DNA of 5,428 nt, from NCBI GenBank assembly GCA_028712915.1, contig JAQTPJ010000075.1, positions 1-5,428 on the forward strand. Direction: 5' to 3'. The notes beneath the pieces are model-generated. The model was not told the origin of the DNA. It searched no databases and was given only the letters and a program-made list of their open reading frames with translations. The DNA is from Candidatus Omnitrophota bacterium. Lineage in GTDB: Bacteria; Omnitrophota; Gorgyraeia; Velamenicoccales; JABMQK01. Position 1 is the first letter of the stretch. Each line of letters starts with the position of its first letter. This document shows, piece after piece, positions 1 to 5,428 of the stretch. Both the position numbers and the translations under genes were made by a program.

Positions 1-664
1 TAAACATATTGGTTATTTTTTTCTTGATTAAATCCCTGGGGTCGGATAAAGCGATTGCATTATCGTAACTCTTGCTCATCTTACGGCCATCGACACCTAA
101 CAACCTGGGAACTTTTGTCAGAAGCGCTTCCGGTTCGACCAAAACATCTTTCTTGTATAAATTTTTGAACCTTCGCGCAATCTCCCTGCATATTTCTAAA
201 TGCGGCAACTGATCATCTCCCACAGGCACGCAATCTGCCTTATAGAGCAGTATGTCCGCCGCCTGCAGCACGGGATATCCTAAAAACGCATAATTAGAAA
301 TATCTTTAGCCTTAAGTTCGTTCTTTTGTTCTTTGTAAGTAGGGCAACGCTCCAGCCAGCCTAAAGGCACAAAACAGGATAAAACCATATATAATTCCAG
401 GTGCTGTTTCACCTGGGATTGCACAAAAATCACGCTCGATTTAGGGTCAATGCCGCAGCTTAACCAATCAATCACATTATCTATGGCGAAATTACTTATT
501 TCATTCGGCCTTTTATACTCGCTCATCAGCGCATGCCAATCAGCGACCATAAAGAAGCACTGGTATTCCTGCTGTAGTTTTAACCAGTTATTCAACGCGC
601 CCACCAAATGGCCTAAGTGTAACTTTCCTGTGGGACGCATCCCGCTCAAAACTGTCTTTTTCAT
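1..664 (-). CDS. trpS: Tryptophan--tRNA ligase (TrpRS), 3' end cut off by the window
   Basis: This cytoplasmic class I aminoacyl-tRNA synthetase activates tryptophan with ATP and charges tRNA-Trp. I translated the frame from the ATG at 664 down to position 2 and found it open for 221 codons with no stop. The start reads MKKTVLSGMRPTGKLHLGHL, with the class I HIGH-type signature as HLGH at residues 16-19. Further family blocks are QSQVKQHLELY, the segment GYPVLQAADILLYKAD, VPVGDDQLPHLE, and the ATP loop KMSKS at residues 195-199 (bases 68-82). Bacterial TrpRS is usually about 330 residues, so roughly the last third (the helical tRNA anticodon-binding part) lies outside. The ATG overlaps the infB stop as ATGA and has an AAGGA Shine-Dalgarno site, so the start is secure. 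Its place directly after infB suggests cotranscription with the translation-factor genes. No frameshift or missing catalytic motif is seen in the visible part. Confidence 0.97.
   Translation of the reverse strand, partial: MKKTVLSGMRPTGKLHLGHLVGALNNWLKLQQEYQCFFMVADWHALMSEYKRPNEISNFAIDNVIDWLSCGIDPKSSVIFVQSQVKQHLELYMVLSCFVPLGWLERCPTYKEQKNELKAKDISNYAFLGYPVLQAADILLYKADCVPVGDDQLPHLEICREIARRFKNLYKKDVLVEPEALLTKVPRLLGVDGRKMSKSYDNAIALSDPRDLIKKKITNMF
661..664 (-). other. infB/trpS ATGA stop-start overlap
   Basis: The TGA stop of infB (663-661) shares bases with the ATG of trpS (664-662). Such overlaps normally mean termination-reinitiation coupling within one mRNA, which implies trpS belongs to the nusA-infB operon rather than having its own promoter immediately upstream. 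Confidence 0.9.
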
Positions 665-2832
665 AATGTCCTTGCTATCTTCTCAATAGTATATGCCTCA
701 ATTATATCACCTTCTTTATAATCAGAAAAGCCTCCTAAAGAAATACCGCATTCAAACTCCTCTGCCACTTCCCTGACGTCGTCCTTAAAACGTTTTAACG
801 CGGAAATATTCCCTTCGAACACCGGCTGGCCATCGCGCATAAGGACCACTAAAGCTTGCCGTGTAATTTTCCCCTTCTGCACAAAACAACCGGCTACTAA
901 TCCCGACTTGGAAAGGTTAAACACTTTCCTTACCAGCGCCTTGCCCATGAAAATCTTTTTAATCCTGGGCGCGAGCATACCCTCCAACGCAGCCTTAATC
1001 TCAGCCAACAACTCGTATATAATTCTGTAGGTGCGTATATCTACTTTTTCATTGGCAGCCAATTCCTTTGCCTTACTATCCGCATCAACATTGAAACCAA
1101 TAATAATAGCATTGGAGGCCTCAGCCAGAATAACATCTGAAGAATTTATCTGCCCTACGCCCAGATGCAAAATATTCAACTGCACTTCCGCGGTTAGCAA
1201 TTTGGATAATGACTGGCGGATCGCCTCCAGCGAGCCCTGCACATCTGCTTTTAATATCAGGTTCAATTCCTTGACTTCGCCTTTTTGTATCTTGGCATAG
1301 AGATCATCTAAGCTTATATGTTTCGGCTCGGGAGAAATCCTCTCCTGCCTTGCCTGCGCCTGCCTCTCGTTCACTATCTCTTTTAGTTTCTTGTCATCAT
1401 CCAGTATATAAAACTTTTCACCGGCTTGCGGCAACCCTGAGAGCCCGGATATCTCGACCGCTAAACCAGGTGTAACAGAATCCACGCGCTGGCCGAAGCT
1501 GTTAGACATCGCCCTGATTTTTCCATAATGAGTCCCGCAAATCATATTATCCCCGGTTTTAAGCGTACCGCTCTGCACTAAAACCGTGGCTATAAAACCT
1601 TTGCCTTTACTTATCTTTGCCTCCACTACAACCCCCGAGGCCAATGCGTCATATACCGCCTTCAACTCCAACATCTCCGCCTCAAGTAAAATCATATTCA
1701 ATAATTCATCTATGCCTTGCCCGGTCTTTGCGGAAACACCCACGGTAATGGTTTTGCCTCCCCAATCTTCAGGAGAAAGGTCATATTTGGAAAGCTGTCT
1801 TTTTACTTTATCCAAATCAACGCCCTGCTTGTCAATTTTATTAATCGCCACAACTATTGAAACTCCTGCTGCCTTTGCATGGTCTATAGCCTCTTCTGTC
1901 TGGGGCATAACTCCATCGTCGGCAGCCACTACCAATATTACGATATCAGTTATGTTTGCGCCGCGTGCCCTCATCGCAGTAAACGCCTCATGGCCCGGCG
2001 TATCCAAAAAAGTAATTTTACCCTTCTTAGTCTCTACTTCGTACGCCCCTACGTGCTGGGTAATGCCGCCATATTCTTTGTCTACCACATGGGAACGGCG
2101 GATAGCATCCAATAAAGATGTCTTACCATGGTCTACGTGGCCCATAAGCGTAATTACAGGCGGGCGCGGCAAGCGTTCCCTATTTTCATATATCCTATGC
2201 GACTTAAGCAGCGTTTCCTCATCTGTCATTATCTTTTTATATTCAAATCCAAAATGCTCAAGAGTCCTCTTAACGACATCTTCGTTTAAGACCTGATTGA
2301 TAGTAACAAATACCTTTTGCTTCTCAATTAAATACTTAATGAGAATAGTGGATTTTTCCTCAATCTTATTCGCCAGATCTTTTACGGTAATAGGCAGGTC
2401 TAATTCTAACGGCTTTAGAGTCTTTTTTACGGCGGGCGCTAGTTCTTCTCTCTTTTTTTCCTCAATAACTTCTTCTTTTAAAGGAGAGGCTGCCGGCTTA
2501 AGCGGCTTATCTATCTTTGCCTCATGTATAACTTTTCCCTGCGGCTTATGATGTGAAACAATTTCAGCAGCCGGCGGGGTTGTTTTAACCGCCTCTACGG
2601 CGGGCAAAACTTTATTCTTAAGCAAATCTTTTTCCGTATGAGCCACCACGGATTCTTTTTTTCTGATAACCTTAGTAACAGCCTTTTTAGAAACAACACT
2701 TTTTACAGGCAGGACCTTTATTTTCTTAGAAGGGGTTTCCTTGGCTACCTTTGCCTGCGCTATCGGTTTCTTTTCCAGCTTTTTAGGCTTGGCTTCTTTT
2801 GTCTTCTTCAGTTGTGTTTTCTTATTTTTCAT
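661..2832 (-). CDS. infB: Translation initiation factor IF-2
   Basis: This ribosome-associated GTPase brings fMet-tRNA to the P site and promotes 30S-50S joining. The 723-residue product is close to Bacillus IF2 and shorter than E. coli IF2 (890). Residues 1-140 form a low-complexity Lys/Ala/Pro/Glu linker, with 37 Lys by my count. An IF2 N-terminal domain follows at about 146-200 (ITVKDLANKI, TINQVLNED). The G domain at about 223-392 carries G1 GHVDHGKT (231-238), G2 GGIT (255-258), G3 DTPGH (277-281), G4 NKID (331-334) and G5 SAK (367-369), all intact. Domain II (about 395-480) and domain III (about 520-620, LKADVQGSLEAI) follow. The C-terminal fMet-tRNA-binding barrel (about 625-715) contains KVFNLSKSG, ALKRFKDDVREVA and YKEGDIIEAY. 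The ATG at 2832 overlaps the nusA stop; the site upstream is weak (AAAGAA), so translation probably depends on coupling to nusA. In the switch I region the usual Ala before GGIT is Tyr254. Confidence 0.99.
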   Translation of the reverse strand: MKNKKTQLKKTKEAKPKKLEKKPIAQAKVAKETPSKKIKVLPVKSVVSKKAVTKVIRKKESVVAHTEKDLLKNKVLPAVEAVKTTPPAAEIVSHHKPQGKVIHEAKIDKPLKPAASPLKEEVIEEKKREELAPAVKKTLKPLELDLPITVKDLANKIEEKSTILIKYLIEKQKVFVTINQVLNEDVVKRTLEHFGFEYKKIMTDEETLLKSHRIYENRERLPRPPVITLMGHVDHGKTSLLDAIRRSHVVDKEYGGITQHVGAYEVETKKGKITFLDTPGHEAFTAMRARGANITDIVILVVAADDGVMPQTEEAIDHAKAAGVSIVVAINKIDKQGVDLDKVKRQLSKYDLSPEDWGGKTITVGVSAKTGQGIDELLNMILLEAEMLELKAVYDALASGVVVEAKISKGKGFIATVLVQSGTLKTGDNMICGTHYGKIRAMSNSFGQRVDSVTPGLAVEISGLSGLPQAGEKFYILDDDKKLKEIVNERQAQARQERISPEPKHISLDDLYAKIQKGEVKELNLILKADVQGSLEAIRQSLSKLLTAEVQLNILHLGVGQINSSDVILAEASNAIIIGFNVDADSKAKELAANEKVDIRTYRIIYELLAEIKAALEGMLAPRIKKIFMGKALVRKVFNLSKSGLVAGCFVQKGKITRQALVVLMRDGQPVFEGNISALKRFKDDVREVAEEFECGISLGGFSDYKEGDIIEAYTIEKIARTL
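669..673 (-). promoter_or_regulatory. Ribosome binding site of trpS
   Basis: On the minus strand the bases before the trpS ATG read AGCAAGGACATTATG, giving AAGGA four bases before the start codon. The site lies inside the last codons of infB. It fixes the trpS start and suggests trpS can recruit ribosomes itself as well as by coupling to infB. Confidence 0.75.
2413..2832 (-). other. Lysine-rich low-complexity N-terminal region of IF2
   Basis: Codons 1-140 of infB encode a basic, presumably disordered segment rich in Lys, Ala, Pro, Val and Glu. By my count 22 of the first 60 residues are Lys. It turns mixed acidic/basic near residues 119-131. Variable N-terminal extensions are normal in IF2 and differ greatly between phyla. 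No exact long repeat was seen, only recurring KK and PKK-type runs. Confidence 0.8.
2829..2832 (-). other. nusA/infB ATGA stop-start overlap
   Basis: The TGA stop of nusA overlaps the ATG of infB. The preceding minus-strand bases TTATTAAAGAAATG contain only a poor purine-rich match to a Shine-Dalgarno site, so infB initiation is probably coupled to nusA termination. There is no room for the ylxR or L7Ae-like genes found here in Firmicutes. Confidence 0.9.
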
Positions 2833-3980
2833 TTCTTTAATAAGGCTTTGGCTTCCTTAATAATCTTCTCGGCCTTTTTCTCTCCTAGCCCTTTTATTTT
2901 GCTTAATGTTTCCACGTCGGCTTCCGCTAAGGATTCCAACGTAGAAAAACCCGATTCTACCAAAACACTCAAAATCTTTTCTCCCACCCCGTGGATATTA
3001 GCAAGGCTCTGCTCTTCCTTGGAAGTAGCCTCTTCTTTTTCTTCAGGCTTGGTGCGTATATCCAATTCCCAGCCTACTAGTTTAGAGGCCAACCTTACGT
3101 TCTGCCCGTGCCTTCCTATTGATAAAGAAAGCTGGTCTTCCGCGACAATAACTTCTGCCTGTTGTTTATCTTTATCTAATTTTATCTCGCTTATCTTAGC
3201 AGGGGCCAGCGCAGCAGTTATGTATTCTCGAATATTATCGCTCCAGCGGATAATATCTAGCTTTTCACCCTGTAGTTCGGAGACAATATTTTTTACGCGG
3301 GAACCGCGTATGCCCACGCACGCGCCTACACAATCAACTCTTTCGTCTTTTGACCAGACAGCGATTTTTGTGCGTTCGCCAGGCTCTCTTGACATAAATT
3401 TTATCTCCACTATCCCTTCGTAAATCTCAGGGACTTCCAGCTCAAACAACTTCTTTACCAAATTAGGGTGCCTGCGGGAAAGGGTTATCTGCGAACCCTT
3501 GGACTCCTTCTTTACCTCCAAGATATAAACCCTTATCCTGTCGCCTAATTTAAATTCTTCTTTAGGCACCTGCTCTCTGTACGGGATAATACCTTCTGTT
3601 CTGCCGAACAAATCCACAACTATATTGCCTTTCTCAAAACGATAAACATTGCCGCTTACTATGGTGCCCACTTTGGAAACAAATTCGTTATAAATAACAT
3701 CTTTCTCCGCTTCCCTTATCTTCTGAATCATTACCTGTCTGGCAGTCTGCGCTGCTATGCGCCCAAAATCTATTGATTTTATCTCTTTGTTATCGCAGAA
3801 TGCGCGGATCTTGCCGTTATCACGGTCAATCTCCACCTTTATACTCTGGGCATCTTTAGCGCCAATGGCTTTCTTGACCGCGCTAACCATCGCCGCCTCG
3901 ACTGCCGCAAGCAAAATTTCCTTGTCAATACCTCTCTCCCTCTCTAAATGTTCTAATATAGCTATTAATTCATTACTCAT
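2829..3980 (-). CDS. nusA: Transcription elongation/termination factor NusA with helix-hairpin-helix tail
   Basis: NusA binds RNA polymerase and nascent RNA and modulates pausing, intrinsic termination and antitermination. The 383-residue product is near Bacillus NusA (about 370) and shorter than E. coli NusA (495). The polymerase-binding N-terminal domain occupies about residues 1-100 and ends in FGRIAAQTARQVMIQKIREA. An S1 domain follows at about 103-170 (VGTIVSGNVYRF to ITLSRRHPNLV). KH1 spans about 185-249 with VGACVGIRGSRVKNI (GIRG at 223-226), and KH2 about 250-310 with SIGRHGQNVRLA (GRHG at 289-292). A charged linker (311-324) leads to a C-terminal helix-hairpin-helix pair with hairpins IHGVGE (329-334) and IKGLGE (362-367). 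Compared with E. coli NusA from memory, the N-terminal head lacks about 30 residues near residue 62. The start ATG has a good AGGTGA site and overlaps the rimP stop. The E. coli-type acidic repeats are absent. Confidence 0.98.
   Translation of the reverse strand: MSNELIAILEHLERERGIDKEILLAAVEAAMVSAVKKAIGAKDAQSIKVEIDRDNGKIRAFCDNKEIKSIDFGRIAAQTARQVMIQKIREAEKDVIYNEFVSKVGTIVSGNVYRFEKGNIVVDLFGRTEGIIPYREQVPKEEFKLGDRIRVYILEVKKESKGSQITLSRRHPNLVKKLFELEVPEIYEGIVEIKFMSREPGERTKIAVWSKDERVDCVGACVGIRGSRVKNIVSELQGEKLDIIRWSDNIREYITAALAPAKISEIKLDKDKQQAEVIVAEDQLSLSIGRHGQNVRLASKLVGWELDIRTKPEEKEEATSKEEQSLANIHGVGEKILSVLVESGFSTLESLAEADVETLSKIKGLGEKKAEKIIKEAKALLKK
2850..3005 (-). other. Tandem helix-hairpin-helix domain at the NusA C-terminus
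   Basis: NusA residues 326-377 contain two similar hairpins, IHGVGEKI and IKGLGEKKAEKI, separated by ESGFSTLESLAEADVETLS. This is the classic HhH pair of the Rad51-N-terminal/DNA-repair type, which generally binds nucleic acid backbone. Related tails occur on NusA of several bacterial groups. The role here is inferred: extra RNA or DNA contacts, or protein contacts. Confidence 0.85.
3977..3980 (-). other. rimP/nusA ATGA stop-start overlap
   Basis: The TGA stop of rimP (3979-3977) overlaps the ATG of nusA (3980-3978). This indicates a shared mRNA and likely reinitiation coupling, helped by a strong upstream Shine-Dalgarno site. Confidence 0.9.
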
Positions 3981-4441
3981 AACATCACCTGCTTTGCTCT
4001 ATCGATTTCTAAAAACGGGATATATTCCTGCCCGCCGTCTTTACAGACTATAGTTATCCCTTCATTGTTTGATTCTATAAGCTTGCCTTCCATTTCTACC
4101 TTTCCTTTATGTTCGTTTTTTAAGAATATGTGTATTTCCCTATCCGTTGCGCGCCTGAAATCTTTAGGCTCTCTAAGCGGCCTGTCTATGCCCGGCGAAG
4201 AAACCTCCAGGGTATACCTGCTGCTTATAATATTATCATCCTCCAAAAACTGGCTTATCTTTTTACTTAGGTCGCAGCATTCATCTAAATTAATGCCGCC
4301 TTCTACTCTGTCAATTAAAAATCTCAGCGTAATACTACCGCTTGCCTGCATATATTTCAATTCAACTAAATCAAAAGCTAAAGGTTCTATTAGCTGCCGT
4401 GTTTTCTCTTCGATAAGGCTTAGCGTATCTTTACTTAGCAT
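3977..4441 (-). CDS. rimP: Ribosome maturation factor RimP
   Basis: RimP binds the free 30S subunit and assists late 16S rRNA and S12-region assembly. The 154-residue length is typical of the family. The N-terminal alpha/beta domain spans about residues 1-85 with LIEPLAFDLVELKY, LRFLIDR, GGINLDECCDLSKKIS and the family hallmark LEVSSPGIDRPL (78-89). The C-terminal SH3-like domain (about 90-154) begins REPKDFRRATDREI and ends FLEIDRAKQVML. The ATG at 4441 is the only workable start: an in-frame TAG lies seven codons upstream with no start codon between, and the next ATG is codon 31. There is no well-spaced Shine-Dalgarno site (AGGAA lies about 15 bases upstream), and the start sits inside the last codons of proS, so expression probably depends on ribosomes finishing proS. 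Confidence 0.97.
   Translation of the reverse strand: MLSKDTLSLIEEKTRQLIEPLAFDLVELKYMQASGSITLRFLIDRVEGGINLDECCDLSKKISQFLEDDNIISSRYTLEVSSPGIDRPLREPKDFRRATDREIHIFLKNEHKGKVEMEGKLIESNNEGITIVCKDGGQEYIPFLEIDRAKQVML
3985..3990 (-). promoter_or_regulatory. Ribosome binding site of nusA
   Basis: The minus strand reads GCAGGTGATGTTATG, so AGGTGA stands four bases before the nusA ATG. It lies within the last codons of rimP and is the best Shine-Dalgarno match at the four junctions in the window. Confidence 0.8.
4431..4441 (-). other. proS/rimP 11-base overlap
   Basis: The minus-strand bases ATGCTAAGTAA contain both the rimP start and, in another frame, the proS stop TAA. It is the longest overlap in the window and coincides with the weakest ribosome binding site, consistent with translational coupling of rimP to proS. 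Confidence 0.88.
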
Positions 4442-5428
4442 CTTCTGATAAGTATTTTCCTATTGCCTTCTCTGCCTCATCCACCGCCAAAAACTTGGTC
4501 TCTTTTGTCCTTCTTGACCTGACCTCCAATTTCTTATCCTTGATAAATTTATCTCCTATGGTAATCCTAAGAGGTATACCCAGCAAATCGGCATCCTTAA
4601 ATTTAATACCGGCCCTCTCGTCCCTGTCATCCAAAATGACGCTTAAGCCTTTCTTTATTAAAAGATCATATATCTTCTTTGAAGCATCCATAACTTTCTT
4701 TTCTGTTATTTTCAAAGGAAGTACTAATACGTCATAGGGAGATATCCCTTTAGGCCAGATTATGCCGTCGGCATCGTTATTCTGTTCAATAATTGCCGGC
4801 ATAAGCCTGCTAATGCCTATGCCATAACAACCCATGATAACCGGCCTGGCTTTGCCGGACTCATCAAGGTATTTTAAATCAAATACATCGCTATACTTTG
4901 TGCCAAGCTGGAATATATGGCCTACTTCCAAAGCATTTATTTTTGTCAAATCGTTCTTGCAATGCGGGCACATATTCACCTGCGCTTCTTTCTCGCTCTG
5001 GTATTCTCCGCATATCTTGCATTTATAAACAATATCCTCTCCGCTTTCTGCCGGCACGAGGAATTCATGCGATAGGCTCCCGCCTATCACTCCGGGATCA
5101 GCCTTAATGCTTATAAAATCAAGCCCGCATCTTTTGAATACCCTCTCGTAAGCGCTGTTCATGGCGTCATAAATCTTATTTAAACCTTCTGTGTCTTTAT
5201 CAAAACTATAGGCATCTTTCATAATAAACTCGCATGCCCTTACAAGCCCAAAACGCGGCCTTATCTCGTCGCGAAACTTAGTCTGGATCTGATAGAGCAC
5301 AAAAGGCAAATCGCGATAAGACTGGACGTAGCGGCTGGCCAGGCTGGTAATTACCTCTTCATGCGTAGGGCCTAAACACAGTTTTCTTCCTTTGCGGTCC
5401 TGGAACCTTACCATCGTCTCGCCCAACT
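4431..5428 (-). CDS. proS: Proline--tRNA ligase (ProRS), 5' end cut off, lacking the usual editing insertion
   Basis: This class II synthetase charges tRNA-Pro in the cytoplasm. The visible 331 codons start inside the catalytic domain. The TTG at 5426 is an internal Leu codon, because the family has more than 100 residues before this point, including motif 1. Numbering from that codon, the blocks are LGPTHEEV (18-25), motif 2 FRDEIRPRFGLVRACEF (51-67), GGSLSHEF (115-122), LEVGHIFQLGTKYS (166-179) and motif 3 GCYGIGISRLMPAIIEQ (199-215). The anticodon-binding domain runs from about 229 to 320 (PYDVLVLPL, LDDRDERAGIKFKDADLLGIP). In E. coli-type ProRS an editing (INS) domain of about 180 residues sits between SGED and the EVGHIF block. 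Here that interval is only about 35 residues and has two CxxC pairs. The gene is first among those visible, and rimP starts inside its 3' end. Confidence 0.97.
   Translation of the reverse strand, partial: LGETMVRFQDRKGRKLCLGPTHEEVITSLASRYVQSYRDLPFVLYQIQTKFRDEIRPRFGLVRACEFIMKDAYSFDKDTEGLNKIYDAMNSAYERVFKRCGLDFISIKADPGVIGGSLSHEFLVPAESGEDIVYKCKICGEYQSEKEAQVNMCPHCKNDLTKINALEVGHIFQLGTKYSDVFDLKYLDESGKARPVIMGCYGIGISRLMPAIIEQNNDADGIIWPKGISPYDVLVLPLKITEKKVMDASKKIYDLLIKKGLSVILDDRDERAGIKFKDADLLGIPLRITIGDKFIKDKKLEVRSRRTKETKFLAVDEAEKAIGKYLSEDAK
4959..5021 (-). other. Four-cysteine zinc-ribbon-like insert in ProRS, in place of the INS editing domain
   Basis: Visible ProRS residues 136-156 contain CKIC and CPHC, giving C-x2-C-x13-C-x2-C. 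That spacing fits a small zinc ribbon. It lies between motifs 2 and 3, exactly where bacterial ProRS normally carries the INS domain that hydrolyses Ala-tRNA-Pro. Zinc binding is inferred from the spacing alone. Similar INS-less enzymes are known in some bacteria. Confidence 0.75.

Noticed and set aside
450..689. A 79-codon plus-strand frame across the trpS start.
   Set aside because: It is antisense to the HLGH-encoding 5' end of trpS and shows no independent features.
2227..2229. Internal ATG (Met202) in infB as a second IF2 start, like the E. coli alpha/beta forms.
   Set aside because: The upstream bases (AATATAAAAAGATA) contain no convincing Shine-Dalgarno site, so the sequence alone does not support it.
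1586..2296. A 236-codon plus-strand open frame.
   Set aside because: It is wholly antisense to the conserved IF2 G domain, with no family motif and no supporting context; a shadow frame.
2638..3423. A 261-codon plus-strand open frame.
   Set aside because: It lies antisense across the 5' part of infB and 3' part of nusA, both of which are certain. Its translation is Ser/Leu/Phe-rich with no recognisable domain, as expected for the complement of Lys/Glu-rich coding DNA.
5424..5426. TTG as a start codon for proS, giving a complete 331-residue protein.
   Set aside because: The codon aligns inside the catalytic domain, shortly before LGPTHEEV. Motif 1 and the N-terminus must lie outside the window, so it is an internal Leu codon.
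1..5428. A hidden mobile element, defence system, RNA gene or CRISPR array.
   Set aside because: Coding sequence of five conserved housekeeping genes covers the whole window with overlaps and leaves no unexplained stretch. No repeats, inverted ends or tRNA-like sequence were seen.

Overview
The window is a compact piece of bacterial chromosome with all five genes on the minus strand and essentially no intergenic DNA. Read in the direction of transcription (from high to low coordinates) the order is proS (3' two thirds only, cut by the window end), rimP, nusA, infB and trpS (first 221 codons only, cut by position 1). Every junction overlaps: proS/rimP by 11 bases, and rimP/nusA, nusA/infB and infB/trpS each by the 4-base ATGA stop-start arrangement. 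The set therefore looks like one translationally coupled transcription unit. Its promoter must lie upstream of proS, beyond position 5428, and its terminator beyond position 1.

Functionally this is a transcription-translation core operon. RimP matures the 30S subunit, NusA controls RNA polymerase pausing, termination and antitermination, IF2 is the initiation GTPase, and the two flanking genes charge tRNA-Pro and tRNA-Trp. The rimP-nusA-infB core is nearly universal in bacteria, and proS upstream of it also occurs in Bacillus-type genomes (with polC in between). Less usual is trpS directly after infB, where rbfA and truB normally sit. The ylxR and L7Ae-like genes that Firmicutes carry between nusA and infB are absent.

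The organism is a bacterium with moderate-to-low G+C by eye, free use of ATA (Ile) and AGG (Arg) codons, and divergent but intact housekeeping proteins. NusA has a helix-hairpin-helix tail and a shortened N-terminal head. ProRS lacks the large editing insertion and has a small four-cysteine module there instead. The combination suggests a less-studied lineage, possibly Omnitrophota or another PVC-related or candidate phylum; this is a weak inference from pattern memory, not a placement.

I found no mobile element, RNA gene, CRISPR array, repeat family or novel system. The observations worth following are the domain-level changes in ProRS and NusA and the altered gene order. The long plus-strand open frames (up to 261 codons) are antisense shadows of infB and nusA.
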